From assembly GCA_016295245.1 (NCBI GenBank), contig JAEDLO010000078.1, positions 1 through 7,443 of the forward strand: 7,443 nucleotides of DNA. The letters run 5' to 3'. Position numbers and translations under genes: made by a program. The notes under the pieces are model-generated. The model saw only the letters and a list, made by a program, of their open reading frames with translations, ran no database searches and was not told the DNA's origin. This document shows positions 1 to 6,600 of this stretch, piece after piece (position 1 is the stretch's first letter; every line of letters begins with the position of its first letter). Source of the stretch: Bacteroidales bacterium. Its GTDB lineage: Bacteria; Bacteroidota; Bacteroidia; Bacteroidales; UBA932.

Positions 1-36
1 AACTTCATTCAGCCGGCTCGCTTAGTTAAAAAATTG
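1..36. other. Short non-coding edge downstream of purB
   Basis: This 36-bp piece lies beyond the purB stop codon and is cut by the window edge. It contains an 8-bp palindrome, AGCCGGCT, at 11-18, and an A/T-rich tract at 28-35. Read in the direction of purB transcription, the T-rich tract comes before the palindrome and the palindrome has no loop, so it does not form a convincing intrinsic terminator. No gene is visible here. Confidence 0.5.
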
Positions 37-1332
37 CTATTTGATGCCTACCCTGTCGAAGATGAAATCTACATTCTTGAAGTAGTACTCAAGAGTGAAG
101 CAGGATTCCAGCTCATCGGTGGATACTAATCCCATCACCTTCTCATTCTCTTTCAGAAGAGTCTGATAATCAAGACCTTCAGTCCAAGCCTTCATAGCAA
201 CAGGTTGCACGGTGTCGTAGGCCTCCTCGCGGGAGAGGCCTTTGGAAATCAGAAGGTTCATCACCCTCTGGGCGAAGATGACACCCTTGGTCTTGTAGAT
301 GTTGGCGAGCATATTCTCCGGATAGACGGTCAAGTTCTCGAGGATGCCCTTGAAACGGCAGAGCATATAGTCGAGCAGTTCGGTTGCATCCGGCAGGATG
401 ATGCGCTCTGTCGAAGAGTGGGAGATATCCCTTTCGTACCAGAGAGCCTCGTTCTCGCAGGCCGTCACCATATAGCCTCTCATCACGCGGGCGCAGCCGC
501 AGATATTCTCCGATGAGATAGGATTCCTCTTGTGAGGCATTGCGCTTGAGCCCTTCTGGCCCTTGCGGAAGGCTTCTTCGGACTCCCTGACCTCGGTGCG
601 CTGGGAGTTGCGCACTTCCGTTGCCATCTGCTCGAGGGTGCCGGCGATGACTGCCAGGGTGGCCATGTAGTAGGCATGGCGGTCGCGCTGAAGCACCTGG
701 GTGGAGATGTTGGCGGAGTTGATGCCCAGCTGCTCGCAGACATAATCCTGAATGAACGGCGGGATGTTGGCAAAGTTGCCGACGGCGCCGCTCATCTTGC
801 CGGCCTCAACGCCCTGGCAGGCATACTTGAAACGCTCGATATTGCGCTTCATCTCCTCGTACCAAAGGGCCCATTTCAGACCATAGGAGGTAATGTCGGC
901 GTGGATGCCGTGGGTGCGGCCGATGCACGGAGTGGACTTGAACTCCAGAGCCCTCTTCCTGAGCACTTCGAGGAATTCCTCCATATCCTTGAGAAGGATG
1001 GCGTCAGCCTGCTTGATGAGGTAGCCGTTGGCGGTATCCACAACGTCGGTGGACGTGAGGCCGTAGTGCACCCACTTGCGCTCCTCGCCGAGGGTTTCGC
1101 TCACCGCTCTTGTGAAGGCCACCACGTCGTGGCGGGTAATCTCCTCTATCTCCTTGATTCTGTCTACATTGAAGCCGGCCTTCTCGCGGATTTTGTCCAC
1201 GTCTTCAGAAGGGATGACGCCGAGTTTGCTCCAGGCCTCGCAAGAAAGAATCTCAACCTTGAGGTAGGCGTTGAACTTATTTTCTTCGGTCCATACGTCC
1301 CTCATCACTTTGCGGGAATATCTCTCTATCAT
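37..1332 (-). CDS. purB: Adenylosuccinate lyase (PurB), Bacillus-type
   Basis: PurB is a cytosolic homotetrameric lyase of the fumarase/aspartase superfamily. It releases fumarate from SAICAR to give AICAR and from adenylosuccinate to give AMP, so it acts both in IMP synthesis and in the AMP branch. The 431-aa protein is complete. Visible motifs are TRHDV (66-70), YGLTSTDVVDT (90-100), GRTHGIHA (138-145) and the superfamily signature GSSAMPHKRNP (261-271) on the catalytic serine loop. His68, His89, His141 and Glu275 fall at the numbering recalled for the Bacillus subtilis active site, so the enzyme should be active. Length and N-terminus (MIERYSRKVM) match the short Bacillus/Thermotoga form, not the longer E. 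coli form. The ATG is 6 bp past the purC stop with no clear Shine-Dalgarno sequence, and the stop is TAG. It is probably cotranscribed with purC from the divergent promoter. The identity is secure; the Bacillus-like affinity is judged from memory. Confidence 0.97.
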   Translation of the reverse strand: MIERYSRKVMRDVWTEENKFNAYLKVEILSCEAWSKLGVIPSEDVDKIREKAGFNVDRIKEIEEITRHDVVAFTRAVSETLGEERKWVHYGLTSTDVVDTANGYLIKQADAILLKDMEEFLEVLRKRALEFKSTPCIGRTHGIHADITSYGLKWALWYEEMKRNIERFKYACQGVEAGKMSGAVGNFANIPPFIQDYVCEQLGINSANISTQVLQRDRHAYYMATLAVIAGTLEQMATEVRNSQRTEVRESEEAFRKGQKGSSAMPHKRNPISSENICGCARVMRGYMVTACENEALWYERDISHSSTERIILPDATELLDYMLCRFKGILENLTVYPENMLANIYKTKGVIFAQRVMNLLISKGLSREEAYDTVQPVAMKAWTEGLDYQTLLKENEKVMGLVSTDELESCFTLEYYFKNVDFIFDRVGIK

Positions 1333-1338
1333 AAGTGT

Positions 1339-2289
1339 TTATTTGCTGTTTCTGTTAAGGAATGAAGCAATGTTGGCCTCGATGCGGCCGAGCACGTCAG
1401 CGCACTCGCTGCGCTCGAACTTCTCGCCTACGATGTGCTCGTAGAGCTCGACATAGCGGTCGGTGATGCCGTTTACGACCTCAGGGGTCATCTCAGGCAC
1501 CTTCTGGCCCTCCAGGCCCTGGAAGCCTCCGGCCATAAGCCACTCGCGGACAAATTCCTTCGAGAGCTGCTTCTGCCTCTGCCCTGCCTTGAGCCTCTCC
1601 TCGTAGCCTTCGGAATAGAAGTAGCGCGATGAGTCAGGAGTGTGGATTTCATCCATCAGGATGATCTTTCCGTCACGCTTGCCGAATTCATATTTGGTAT
1701 CGACGAGAATGAGACCCTTGCCGGCAGCCATTTCGCAGCCCCTTGCGTAAAGGGCCCTGGTATATGCCTCAAGCTGCTCGTAGTCCTCGCGGCTTACGAT
1801 GCCGCGCGAGATGATTTCCTCCTTGCTGATATCCTCGTCGTGACCTTCGTCAGCCTTGGTGGTCGGAGTAATGATAGGCTCCGGGAACTTCTGGTTCTCC
1901 ACCATACCCTCAGGGAGGGCGACTCCGCAGAGTGTGCGCTTGCCGGCCTTGTATTCACGCCAGGCGTGACCTGTGAGATAGCCTCTGATAACCATTTCGA
2001 CCTTGAAAGGCTCGCACCTCAGACCGATGGTCACCATAGGGTCGACCGCCTCAAGCTTCCAGTTCGGAATAATGTCCGAAGTGGCATCCAGGAACTTTGA
2101 AGCAATCTGATTGAGCACCTGTCCCTTGTAAGGAATACCCTCGGGAAGGACGACGTCAAATGCCGAAATTCGGTCGGTTGCGACCATTACTAGATAATCA
2201 TCGCCGATGCTATATACATCGCGGACCTTGCCGGTGTATTTTGACACCTGGCCGGGAAATTGGAAATCTGTGCTAACGATGGCTTTCAT
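1339..2289 (-). CDS. purC: SAICAR synthetase (PurC), long Bacteroidota form
   Basis: PurC is phosphoribosylaminoimidazole-succinocarboxamide synthase, a cytosolic enzyme that joins CAIR and aspartate using ATP to give SAICAR, the substrate of PurB encoded next. The 316-aa protein is complete. Visible elements are the N-terminal nucleotide-binding region YTGKVRDVY (18-26), DRISAFD (39-45), the first family signature VEMVIRGYLTGHAW (97-110), TPTTKADEGHDE (141-152), the second signature LVDTKYEFG (195-203) and the metal/aspartate-site region DEIHTPDSSRY (213-223). It is longer than the roughly 240-aa E. coli and Bacillus enzymes because of extra segments and a C-terminal extension from about residue 225. 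That matches the long form known in Bacteroides and resembles the yeast enzyme. It is the first gene of the minus arm. The ATG at 2289 directly follows the divergent control region, and A/T-rich sequence rather than a Shine-Dalgarno motif precedes it. No key residue appears to be missing. Confidence 0.97.
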   Translation of the reverse strand: MKAIVSTDFQFPGQVSKYTGKVRDVYSIGDDYLVMVATDRISAFDVVLPEGIPYKGQVLNQIASKFLDATSDIIPNWKLEAVDPMVTIGLRCEPFKVEMVIRGYLTGHAWREYKAGKRTLCGVALPEGMVENQKFPEPIITPTTKADEGHDEDISKEEIISRGIVSREDYEQLEAYTRALYARGCEMAAGKGLILVDTKYEFGKRDGKIILMDEIHTPDSSRYFYSEGYEERLKAGQRQKQLSKEFVREWLMAGGFQGLEGQKVPEMTPEVVNGITDRYVELYEHIVGEKFERSECADVLGRIEANIASFLNRNSK

Positions 2290-2311
2290 TGTGTATTGAA
2301 AAAACGGTCTG

Positions 2312-2347
2312 CGAAGTTAATTGTTTTTTCGCAGTATTCCGAAAAAA
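2312..2347 (-). promoter_or_regulatory. Candidate purCB promoter (Bacteroidota type)
   Basis: On the minus strand, TAACTTCG at 2319-2312 matches five of the six fixed bases of the Bacteroidota -7 consensus TAnnTTTG. The T-rich block TTTTTTCG at 2347-2340 would serve as the -33 element, with a spacer of about 20 bp, within the usual range. Transcription would start around 2305-2308, giving a leader of under 20 nt before the purC ATG. A second five-of-six match, TATTTTTT at 2349-2342, is less well supported because a -33 element is harder to place. This is a pattern match only, with no transcript data. Confidence 0.45.
2324..2347. repeat. Inverted repeat in the purC/purE control region
   Basis: The arms TTTTTTCG (2324-2331) and CGAAAAAA (2340-2347) are perfect reverse complements, separated by the 8-bp spacer CAGTATTC, for a total of 24 bp. 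The repeat sits near the middle of the 74-bp region between purC and purE, and each arm coincides with the presumed -33 region of one of the two outward promoters. A symmetric site here would suit a dimeric regulator controlling both arms. The arms are low in complexity, so the symmetry may instead reflect two T-rich -33 elements facing away from each other. The CGAA cores only loosely recall the Bacillus PurBox, and no regulator gene is present in the window. Confidence 0.6.
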
Positions 2348-2358
2348 TACTACCTTTG
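2324..2358 (+). promoter_or_regulatory. Candidate purE-purL-purM promoter (Bacteroidota type)
   Basis: TACCTTTG at 2351-2358 is a perfect match to the Bacteroidota -7 element TAnnTTTG. The T-run at 2324-2330 (TTTTTTC) provides a plausible -33 element at a 19-20 bp spacing, although it lacks the ideal TTTG. The surrounding 74-bp region is A/T-rich (25 G/C of 74) compared with the GC-rich genes. The box ends only 5 bp before the purE ATG, so transcription is expected to begin at or just before the start codon. Confidence 0.7.
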
Positions 2359-2363
2359 TGACT

Positions 2364-2831
2364 ATGAAAGTCAGTATCATTATGGGGTCCACCAGCGACC
2401 TTGAGGTGATGAGCCCAGCCATCAAAACTCTCGAAGAATTCGGCATCGAATATGAAAAGCGCGTAATCAGCGCCCACCGCACTCCCGACCTTATGTGTGA
2501 ATACGCGAAGAGCGCCCGCTCAAGAGGCATAGGCGTAATCATCGCAGGTGCTGGCGGAGCCGCCCACGTGGCAGGCGTCGTTGCCGGTATGACTACCGTC
2601 CCCGTAATCGGCGTACCTATCCAGACCAAGGCCCTCGGCGGACTTGACTCTCTTCTGTCCATCGTACAGATGCCGGGAGGCATCCCTGTGGCCACAATGG
2701 CAATCAACGGCTCCAAGAACGCCGCCCTTCTGGCGGTAGAGATTCTCTCCCTTAACGACAACGCCCTCCTTTCAAAGCTTGAAGCCTACAGGCAGAAGCA
2801 GACCCGCGCAGTACTCGAAGCAAGCATCTAA
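2364..2831 (+). CDS. purE: N5-CAIR mutase (PurE), class I
   Basis: PurE is the catalytic subunit of phosphoribosylaminoimidazole carboxylase. Class I enzymes convert N5-CAIR, made by PurK, to CAIR, the substrate of PurC. The protein is 155 aa and spans the whole compact Rossmann-like domain. Visible motifs are GSTSD (8-12), SAHRTP (36-41, with the catalytic histidine at 38), GAGGAAH (62-68) and the DSLLSIVQMPGGIPVAT stretch (95-111). SAHRTP and GAGGAAH indicate class I rather than class II. The start at 2364 is chosen because MKVSIIMGSTSD supplies the first beta strand. The open frame continues upstream to a TTG at 2289, but that segment crosses the promoter and has no family similarity. Residues 69-70 are Val-Ala where class I enzymes usually have Leu-Pro. 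No purK follows. The gene leads the plus arm and has no Shine-Dalgarno sequence. Confidence 0.95.
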   Translation: MKVSIIMGSTSDLEVMSPAIKTLEEFGIEYEKRVISAHRTPDLMCEYAKSARSRGIGVIIAGAGGAAHVAGVVAGMTTVPVIGVPIQTKALGGLDSLLSIVQMPGGIPVATMAINGSKNAALLAVEILSLNDNALLSKLEAYRQKQTRAVLEASI

Positions 2832-2848
2832 TCCATCCCTGACAAGAT

Positions 2849-5800
2849 ATGAACTCTTATCGCATCTTCGTTGAAAAGTATCCGGAATTTCAGGTAGAGG
2901 CAAGAAGCCTCAGATACGAACTCAACGAAAACCTTCAGCTTACCCTCAAGTCACTCAGACTGATCAATGTCTATGACCTTTTCGGCTTTTCGGAGGAACT
3001 CCTCGAGAAGAGCCGTTACAGCGTTTTCGGAGAGATAGTCACCGACAGCGTGACCGACAGCCTCGACCTCGAAGGCAAAAAGTACATCGCAGTCGAGTAT
3101 CTTCCGGGCCAGTTCGACCAGAGAGCCGCATCGGCAGTTGACTGCGTGCGCCTTATCGAGCCTCAGGCCAATGTGAGCATCAAGAGCTCCAAACTTCTGA
3201 TTCTCGATGATGATACCGACAACCAGACCATAGAGAAAATCAAACACTATTATATCAATGCCGTGGAGTCACGCCAGAAGGACCTCTCGAAGCTCAGCGA
3301 CACCGAGCACGCTGAGATCAAGCCTGTCGAGACCCTCAACGGCCTGACCGCTCTCAAGGAAGAGGAACTCGCCCCATACTGCAAGAAGATGGGTCTGGCG
3401 ATGAATGCCGACGACCTGCGCGAAGTGGTCAATTACTTCCGCGCCGAGGGTCGCGACCCGCTCGAGACCGAGCTGCGCATCCTCGACACATACTGGTCAG
3501 ACCACTGCCGCCACACCACCTTCACCACCGAGCTCCAGAGCGTGGACGTGGATGAATCTTTCATCAAGGAGGAAATAGACGGCACATACCAGATGTATCT
3601 GAAGATGCGTCAGGAGCTGGGGCGCGACAGGAAGAGCATCAACCTTATGGATATGGCGACCATCGGAGCCCGCTACCTCAAGGCAAAGGGTCTGCTGGAC
3701 GATATGGAAGTCAGCGAAGAAAACAATGCCTGCAGCATCTTCGTGGATGTTGACGTGGACGGACAAACCGAAAAGTGGCTGCTCCAGTTCAAAAACGAAA
3801 CCCATAACCACCCTACCGAAATCGAGCCTTTCGGAGGCGCCGCCACCTGTCTTGGAGGCGCAATCCGCGACCCGCTTTCCGGCAGAAGCTATGTATATCA
3901 GGCTATGCGCGTGACCGGCGCTGGCGACATCTGGAAGGAAGTGAAGGACACCATCCCGGGCAAGCTCCCGCAGAAGGTCATCACCCACAAGGCAGCCGCA
4001 GGCTACAGCAGCTACGGCAACCAGATCGGCCTCGCAACCACCCACGTAAGGGAAATCTACCACCCGGGCTACACCGCCAAGAGGCTTGAGATCGGCGCCG
4101 TTGTTGGCGCGGTCAAGGCCGAAAACGTGAGGAGGGAGAGCCCTGCACCGGGCGATGTGATTCTGCTGCTCGGCGGCCGCACCGGACGTGACGGAATCGG
4201 CGGCGCAACCGGATCTTCAAAGGAGCACACCGAGGCCTCGCTCGAAACCTGCGGCAGCGAGGTCCAGAAGGGCAACGCCCCTGAGGAGAGGAAGCTCCAG
4301 AGACTTTTCCGCAGGCCTGAAGTTACCCGTCTGATCAAGAAATCCAACGACTTCGGAGCCGGCGGAGTGAGCGTTGCCATTGGCGAGCTCGCCGACGGAC
4401 TCGACATCTACCTCGACAGAATCCCTACCAAGTACGCCGGCCTCAACGCCACCGAGCTCGCCATCAGCGAATCGCAGGAGAGAATGGCAGTTGTGGTTGA
4501 AAGCAAGGACTGCGAGGAATTCGTGAAATACTGCCTATCGGAGAACGTCGAAACCACCCACGTGGCCGATGTGACCGACAGCGGCAGGCTCAGAATGTAC
4601 AACAAGGGCGTAAAGATGGTTGACCTCGCGCGCAGCTTCATCGACAGCGCAGGCGCCAAGCATTACTCAAAGGCCGTCGTAGGCCCGGTCGAGGACATCA
4701 ATCCTTTCGAGCGCGAAGTCCCTGGCGCAAGCCTCTGCGAGAAGCTCGAAAACAACCTCGAGGATGCCAATGTCACCAGCCAGAAGGGCCTCATCGAGAC
4801 CTTCGACGCCACCATCGGCCGCTCTACCGTCCTTATGCCGTTCGGCGGCATACTTCAGGCGAGCGAGACCCAGGTTTCCGTCCAGAAACTTCCTGTTGAC
4901 GGCTACACCGACACCGCAAGCATTATGGCCTTCGGCTACAACCCGTATCTTTCGGAGTGGAGCCCTTACCACGGCGCCGCATACGCAGTCGTCGATGCCT
5001 GTGCAAAGGTTGTCGCCGCAGGCGGAAGCTACCGCAAGATGAGATTCTCATACCAGGAGTACTTCGAAAGGATGACCTCAGACCCTCACAGCTGGGGCAA
5101 GCCGCTCAGCGCCCTGCTCGGCTCCATCAAGATGCAGGTCGAGCTCGGCCTGCCTTCAATCGGAGGCAAGGACTCTATGAGCGGAACCTTCGAGCACATC
5201 AATGTACCTCCTACCCTCGTAGCCTTCGGCATCACGACCGTAGATGCCAACAGGGTGATTTCCACCGACTTCAAGTGGGAGGACAACAAGCTCTATCTCA
5301 TCAGGCACACCCCGCTCGCCAACAGAATGCCTAACGTCGCCCAGCTCAAGCAGAACTGGGACTATGTAGAGGAGCAGATCGGCGAGGGCAACATCGTTTC
5401 CGCATACGCAATCGGCTATGGCGGACTTGCCGAGGCAGTCTGCAAGATGTCCTTCGGCAACGGCTTTGGCTTTGAACTGAACTATCCGGAAGACGAGCTC
5501 TTCAACTGGTCTTACGGTTCCATCCTCGTCGAGAGCGAGACCGATCTGGACTATCCTGGAGCAATTCTTGTCGGCCGAGTAACCGACGGGGAGGACGGGC
5601 TCTGCCGCGTCAACGGCACCAAGGAAAGCCTCGGCAAGCTGTTCAGCGCCTGCCGCGACCGCTTCAACAGCGTTTACCCTGACTCCTGCGAGGCCTCACA
5701 CAAGGACATCCTTCCTGCCGGAACGGATCTCTCACAGGCCGTGAAGACAGCCAAGTCAGAACTCAAATACAAGGGAGAACCGGTTGAGAATCCGGTAGTC

Positions 5801-6592
5801 TTCATCCCTGTCTTCCCGGGCACCAACTGCGACTACGACTCAGCCAAGGCCTTCCGCAAGGCTGGAGCAAAGGTTAGGATGAGCGTCTTCTGCAACCTTA
5901 GCGCCGACGACATTTTCCGCTCTATCGACACTATGGCCTCGGAGATTGACAATTGCCACATCCTGATGCTTTCAGGCGGCTTCTCTGCCGGAGATGAACC
6001 AGACGGAAGCGGCAAGTTCATTGCCAATGTTCTCAACAACAAGTCAATAGCTGCCGCCATCCACAGGCTGATTGACAGGGGCGGACTCATCCTTGGCATC
6101 TGCAACGGTTTCCAGGCTCTGGTCAAGAGCGGACTGCTGCCTTACGGCAGGCTCGGCCTTGTTACCAAGGAGTCCCCTACCCTCTTCCGCAACGACATCA
6201 ACCGTCACATCTCCCAGATGGTATCCACACGGGTAGCCACCACCAACTCGCCTTGGCTTGCCGGTATGGAAATCGGCGACCTCCACACTATTGCGGTCAG
6301 CCACGGCGAGGGCAAGTTCGTGGTCAGCGAGGAGCTCGCCCGCGAGCTGTTCCTCAACGGTCAGGTGGCCTTCCAATATGTGGATCCTGTCGAAGAGGAG
6401 CCTACTATGGACTCTCCATACAACCCTAACGGCTCATACTACGCCATTGAAGGCATCATCAGCAAGGACGGACACATCCTCGGCAAGATGGGTCACACCG
6501 AACGCTACGAGAAGAATGTCTTCAAGAACATCGACGAGGAGCTTGAGCAGCCTCTCTTCGAAAACGCAGTCAGATACTTCAGAGGAAAATAA
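2849..6592 (+). CDS. purL: Single-chain FGAM synthase (PurL), PurS-PurL-PurQ fused
   Basis: PurL is phosphoribosylformylglycinamidine synthase, a cytosolic enzyme that converts FGAR, glutamine and ATP to FGAM, the substrate of PurM. The 1247-aa protein is complete. It has an N-terminal PurS-like region (about 1-145), a helical linker ending in YWSDHCRHTTF (215-225), and two AIRS-type synthase halves. The first half contains KNETHNHPTEIEPFGGAA (315-332), GGRTGRDGIGGATGSS (442-457) and NDFGAGGVSVA (500-510). The second contains GLPSIGGKDSMSGTF (767-781) and GYGGLAEAV (856-864). A class I glutaminase domain runs from about 981 to the end, with nucleophile Cys1085 in GICNGFQ and partners His1216 and Glu1218 in MGHTER. 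The triad is intact. The FPGTNCD and MGHTER style suggests the clade II long PurL (TIGR01857 type) of Clostridia and Bacteroidota rather than the proteobacterial form. It starts 17 bp after purE with no strong Shine-Dalgarno sequence, and no separate purS or purQ is needed. Confidence 0.97.
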   Translation: MNSYRIFVEKYPEFQVEARSLRYELNENLQLTLKSLRLINVYDLFGFSEELLEKSRYSVFGEIVTDSVTDSLDLEGKKYIAVEYLPGQFDQRAASAVDCVRLIEPQANVSIKSSKLLILDDDTDNQTIEKIKHYYINAVESRQKDLSKLSDTEHAEIKPVETLNGLTALKEEELAPYCKKMGLAMNADDLREVVNYFRAEGRDPLETELRILDTYWSDHCRHTTFTTELQSVDVDESFIKEEIDGTYQMYLKMRQELGRDRKSINLMDMATIGARYLKAKGLLDDMEVSEENNACSIFVDVDVDGQTEKWLLQFKNETHNHPTEIEPFGGAATCLGGAIRDPLSGRSYVYQAMRVTGAGDIWKEVKDTIPGKLPQKVITHKAAAGYSSYGNQIGLATTHVREIYHPGYTAKRLEIGAVVGAVKAENVRRESPAPGDVILLLGGRTGRDGIGGATGSSKEHTEASLETCGSEVQKGNAPEERKLQRLFRRPEVTRLIKKSNDFGAGGVSVAIGELADGLDIYLDRIPTKYAGLNATELAISESQERMAVVVESKDCEEFVKYCLSENVETTHVADVTDSGRLRMYNKGVKMVDLARSFIDSAGAKHYSKAVVGPVEDINPFEREVPGASLCEKLENNLEDANVTSQKGLIETFDATIGRSTVLMPFGGILQASETQVSVQKLPVDGYTDTASIMAFGYNPYLSEWSPYHGAAYAVVDACAKVVAAGGSYRKMRFSYQEYFERMTSDPHSWGKPLSALLGSIKMQVELGLPSIGGKDSMSGTFEHINVPPTLVAFGITTVDANRVISTDFKWEDNKLYLIRHTPLANRMPNVAQLKQNWDYVEEQIGEGNIVSAYAIGYGGLAEAVCKMSFGNGFGFELNYPEDELFNWSYGSILVESETDLDYPGAILVGRVTDGEDGLCRVNGTKESLGKLFSACRDRFNSVYPDSCEASHKDILPAGTDLSQAVKTAKSELKYKGEPVENPVVFIPVFPGTNCDYDSAKAFRKAGAKVRMSVFCNLSADDIFRSIDTMASEIDNCHILMLSGGFSAGDEPDGSGKFIANVLNNKSIAAAIHRLIDRGGLILGICNGFQALVKSGLLPYGRLGLVTKESPTLFRNDINRHISQMVSTRVATTNSPWLAGMEIGDLHTIAVSHGEGKFVVSEELARELFLNGQVAFQYVDPVEEEPTMDSPYNPNGSYYAIEGIISKDGHILGKMGHTERYEKNVFKNIDEELEQPLFENAVRYFRGK

Positions 6593-6600
6593 AACGAAAT

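Noticed and set aside
1..36. Possible intrinsic terminator after purB
   Set aside because: The AGCCGGCT palindrome has no loop, flanking stem pairing is broken, and the T-run lies upstream rather than downstream of it in the direction of transcription.
676..1365. Long plus-strand open frame antisense to purB (229 codons)
   Set aside because: It lies wholly opposite a confidently identified gene, resembles no known protein, and is expected from the GC-rich codon usage of purB, which removes stops on the opposite strand.
2332..2347. Bacillus-style PurBox (AWWWCCGAACWWT) around the CCGAA at 2339-2343
   Set aside because: The match is partial (the C after GAA and the flanking A/T ends differ), the second box at the required spacing is weaker, and the Bacillus PurR family is not expected in Bacteroidota. 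It is mentioned only as a loose resemblance.
2289..2363. Upstream extension of the purE frame beginning at a TTG, adding 25 residues, and an in-frame GTG at 2358
   Set aside because: The extension runs through the inverted repeat and the -7 box, is low in GC unlike the gene, and has no place in the PurE fold, whose first strand begins right after the ATG at 2364. The GTG overlaps the last base of the promoter box.
2290..2363. Possible purine riboswitch in the purC/purE intergenic region, as upstream of many Bacillota purine operons
   Set aside because: Only 74 bp are shared by two promoters. The predicted leaders are 0 to about 20 nt, too short for a guanine/adenine or PRPP aptamer, and no three-way-junction sequence pattern is visible.
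3497..4063. Long minus-strand open frame antisense to purL (188 codons)
   Set aside because: It is a shadow of conserved PurL coding sequence (linker and first synthase half), with no recognisable motifs and no start context of its own.
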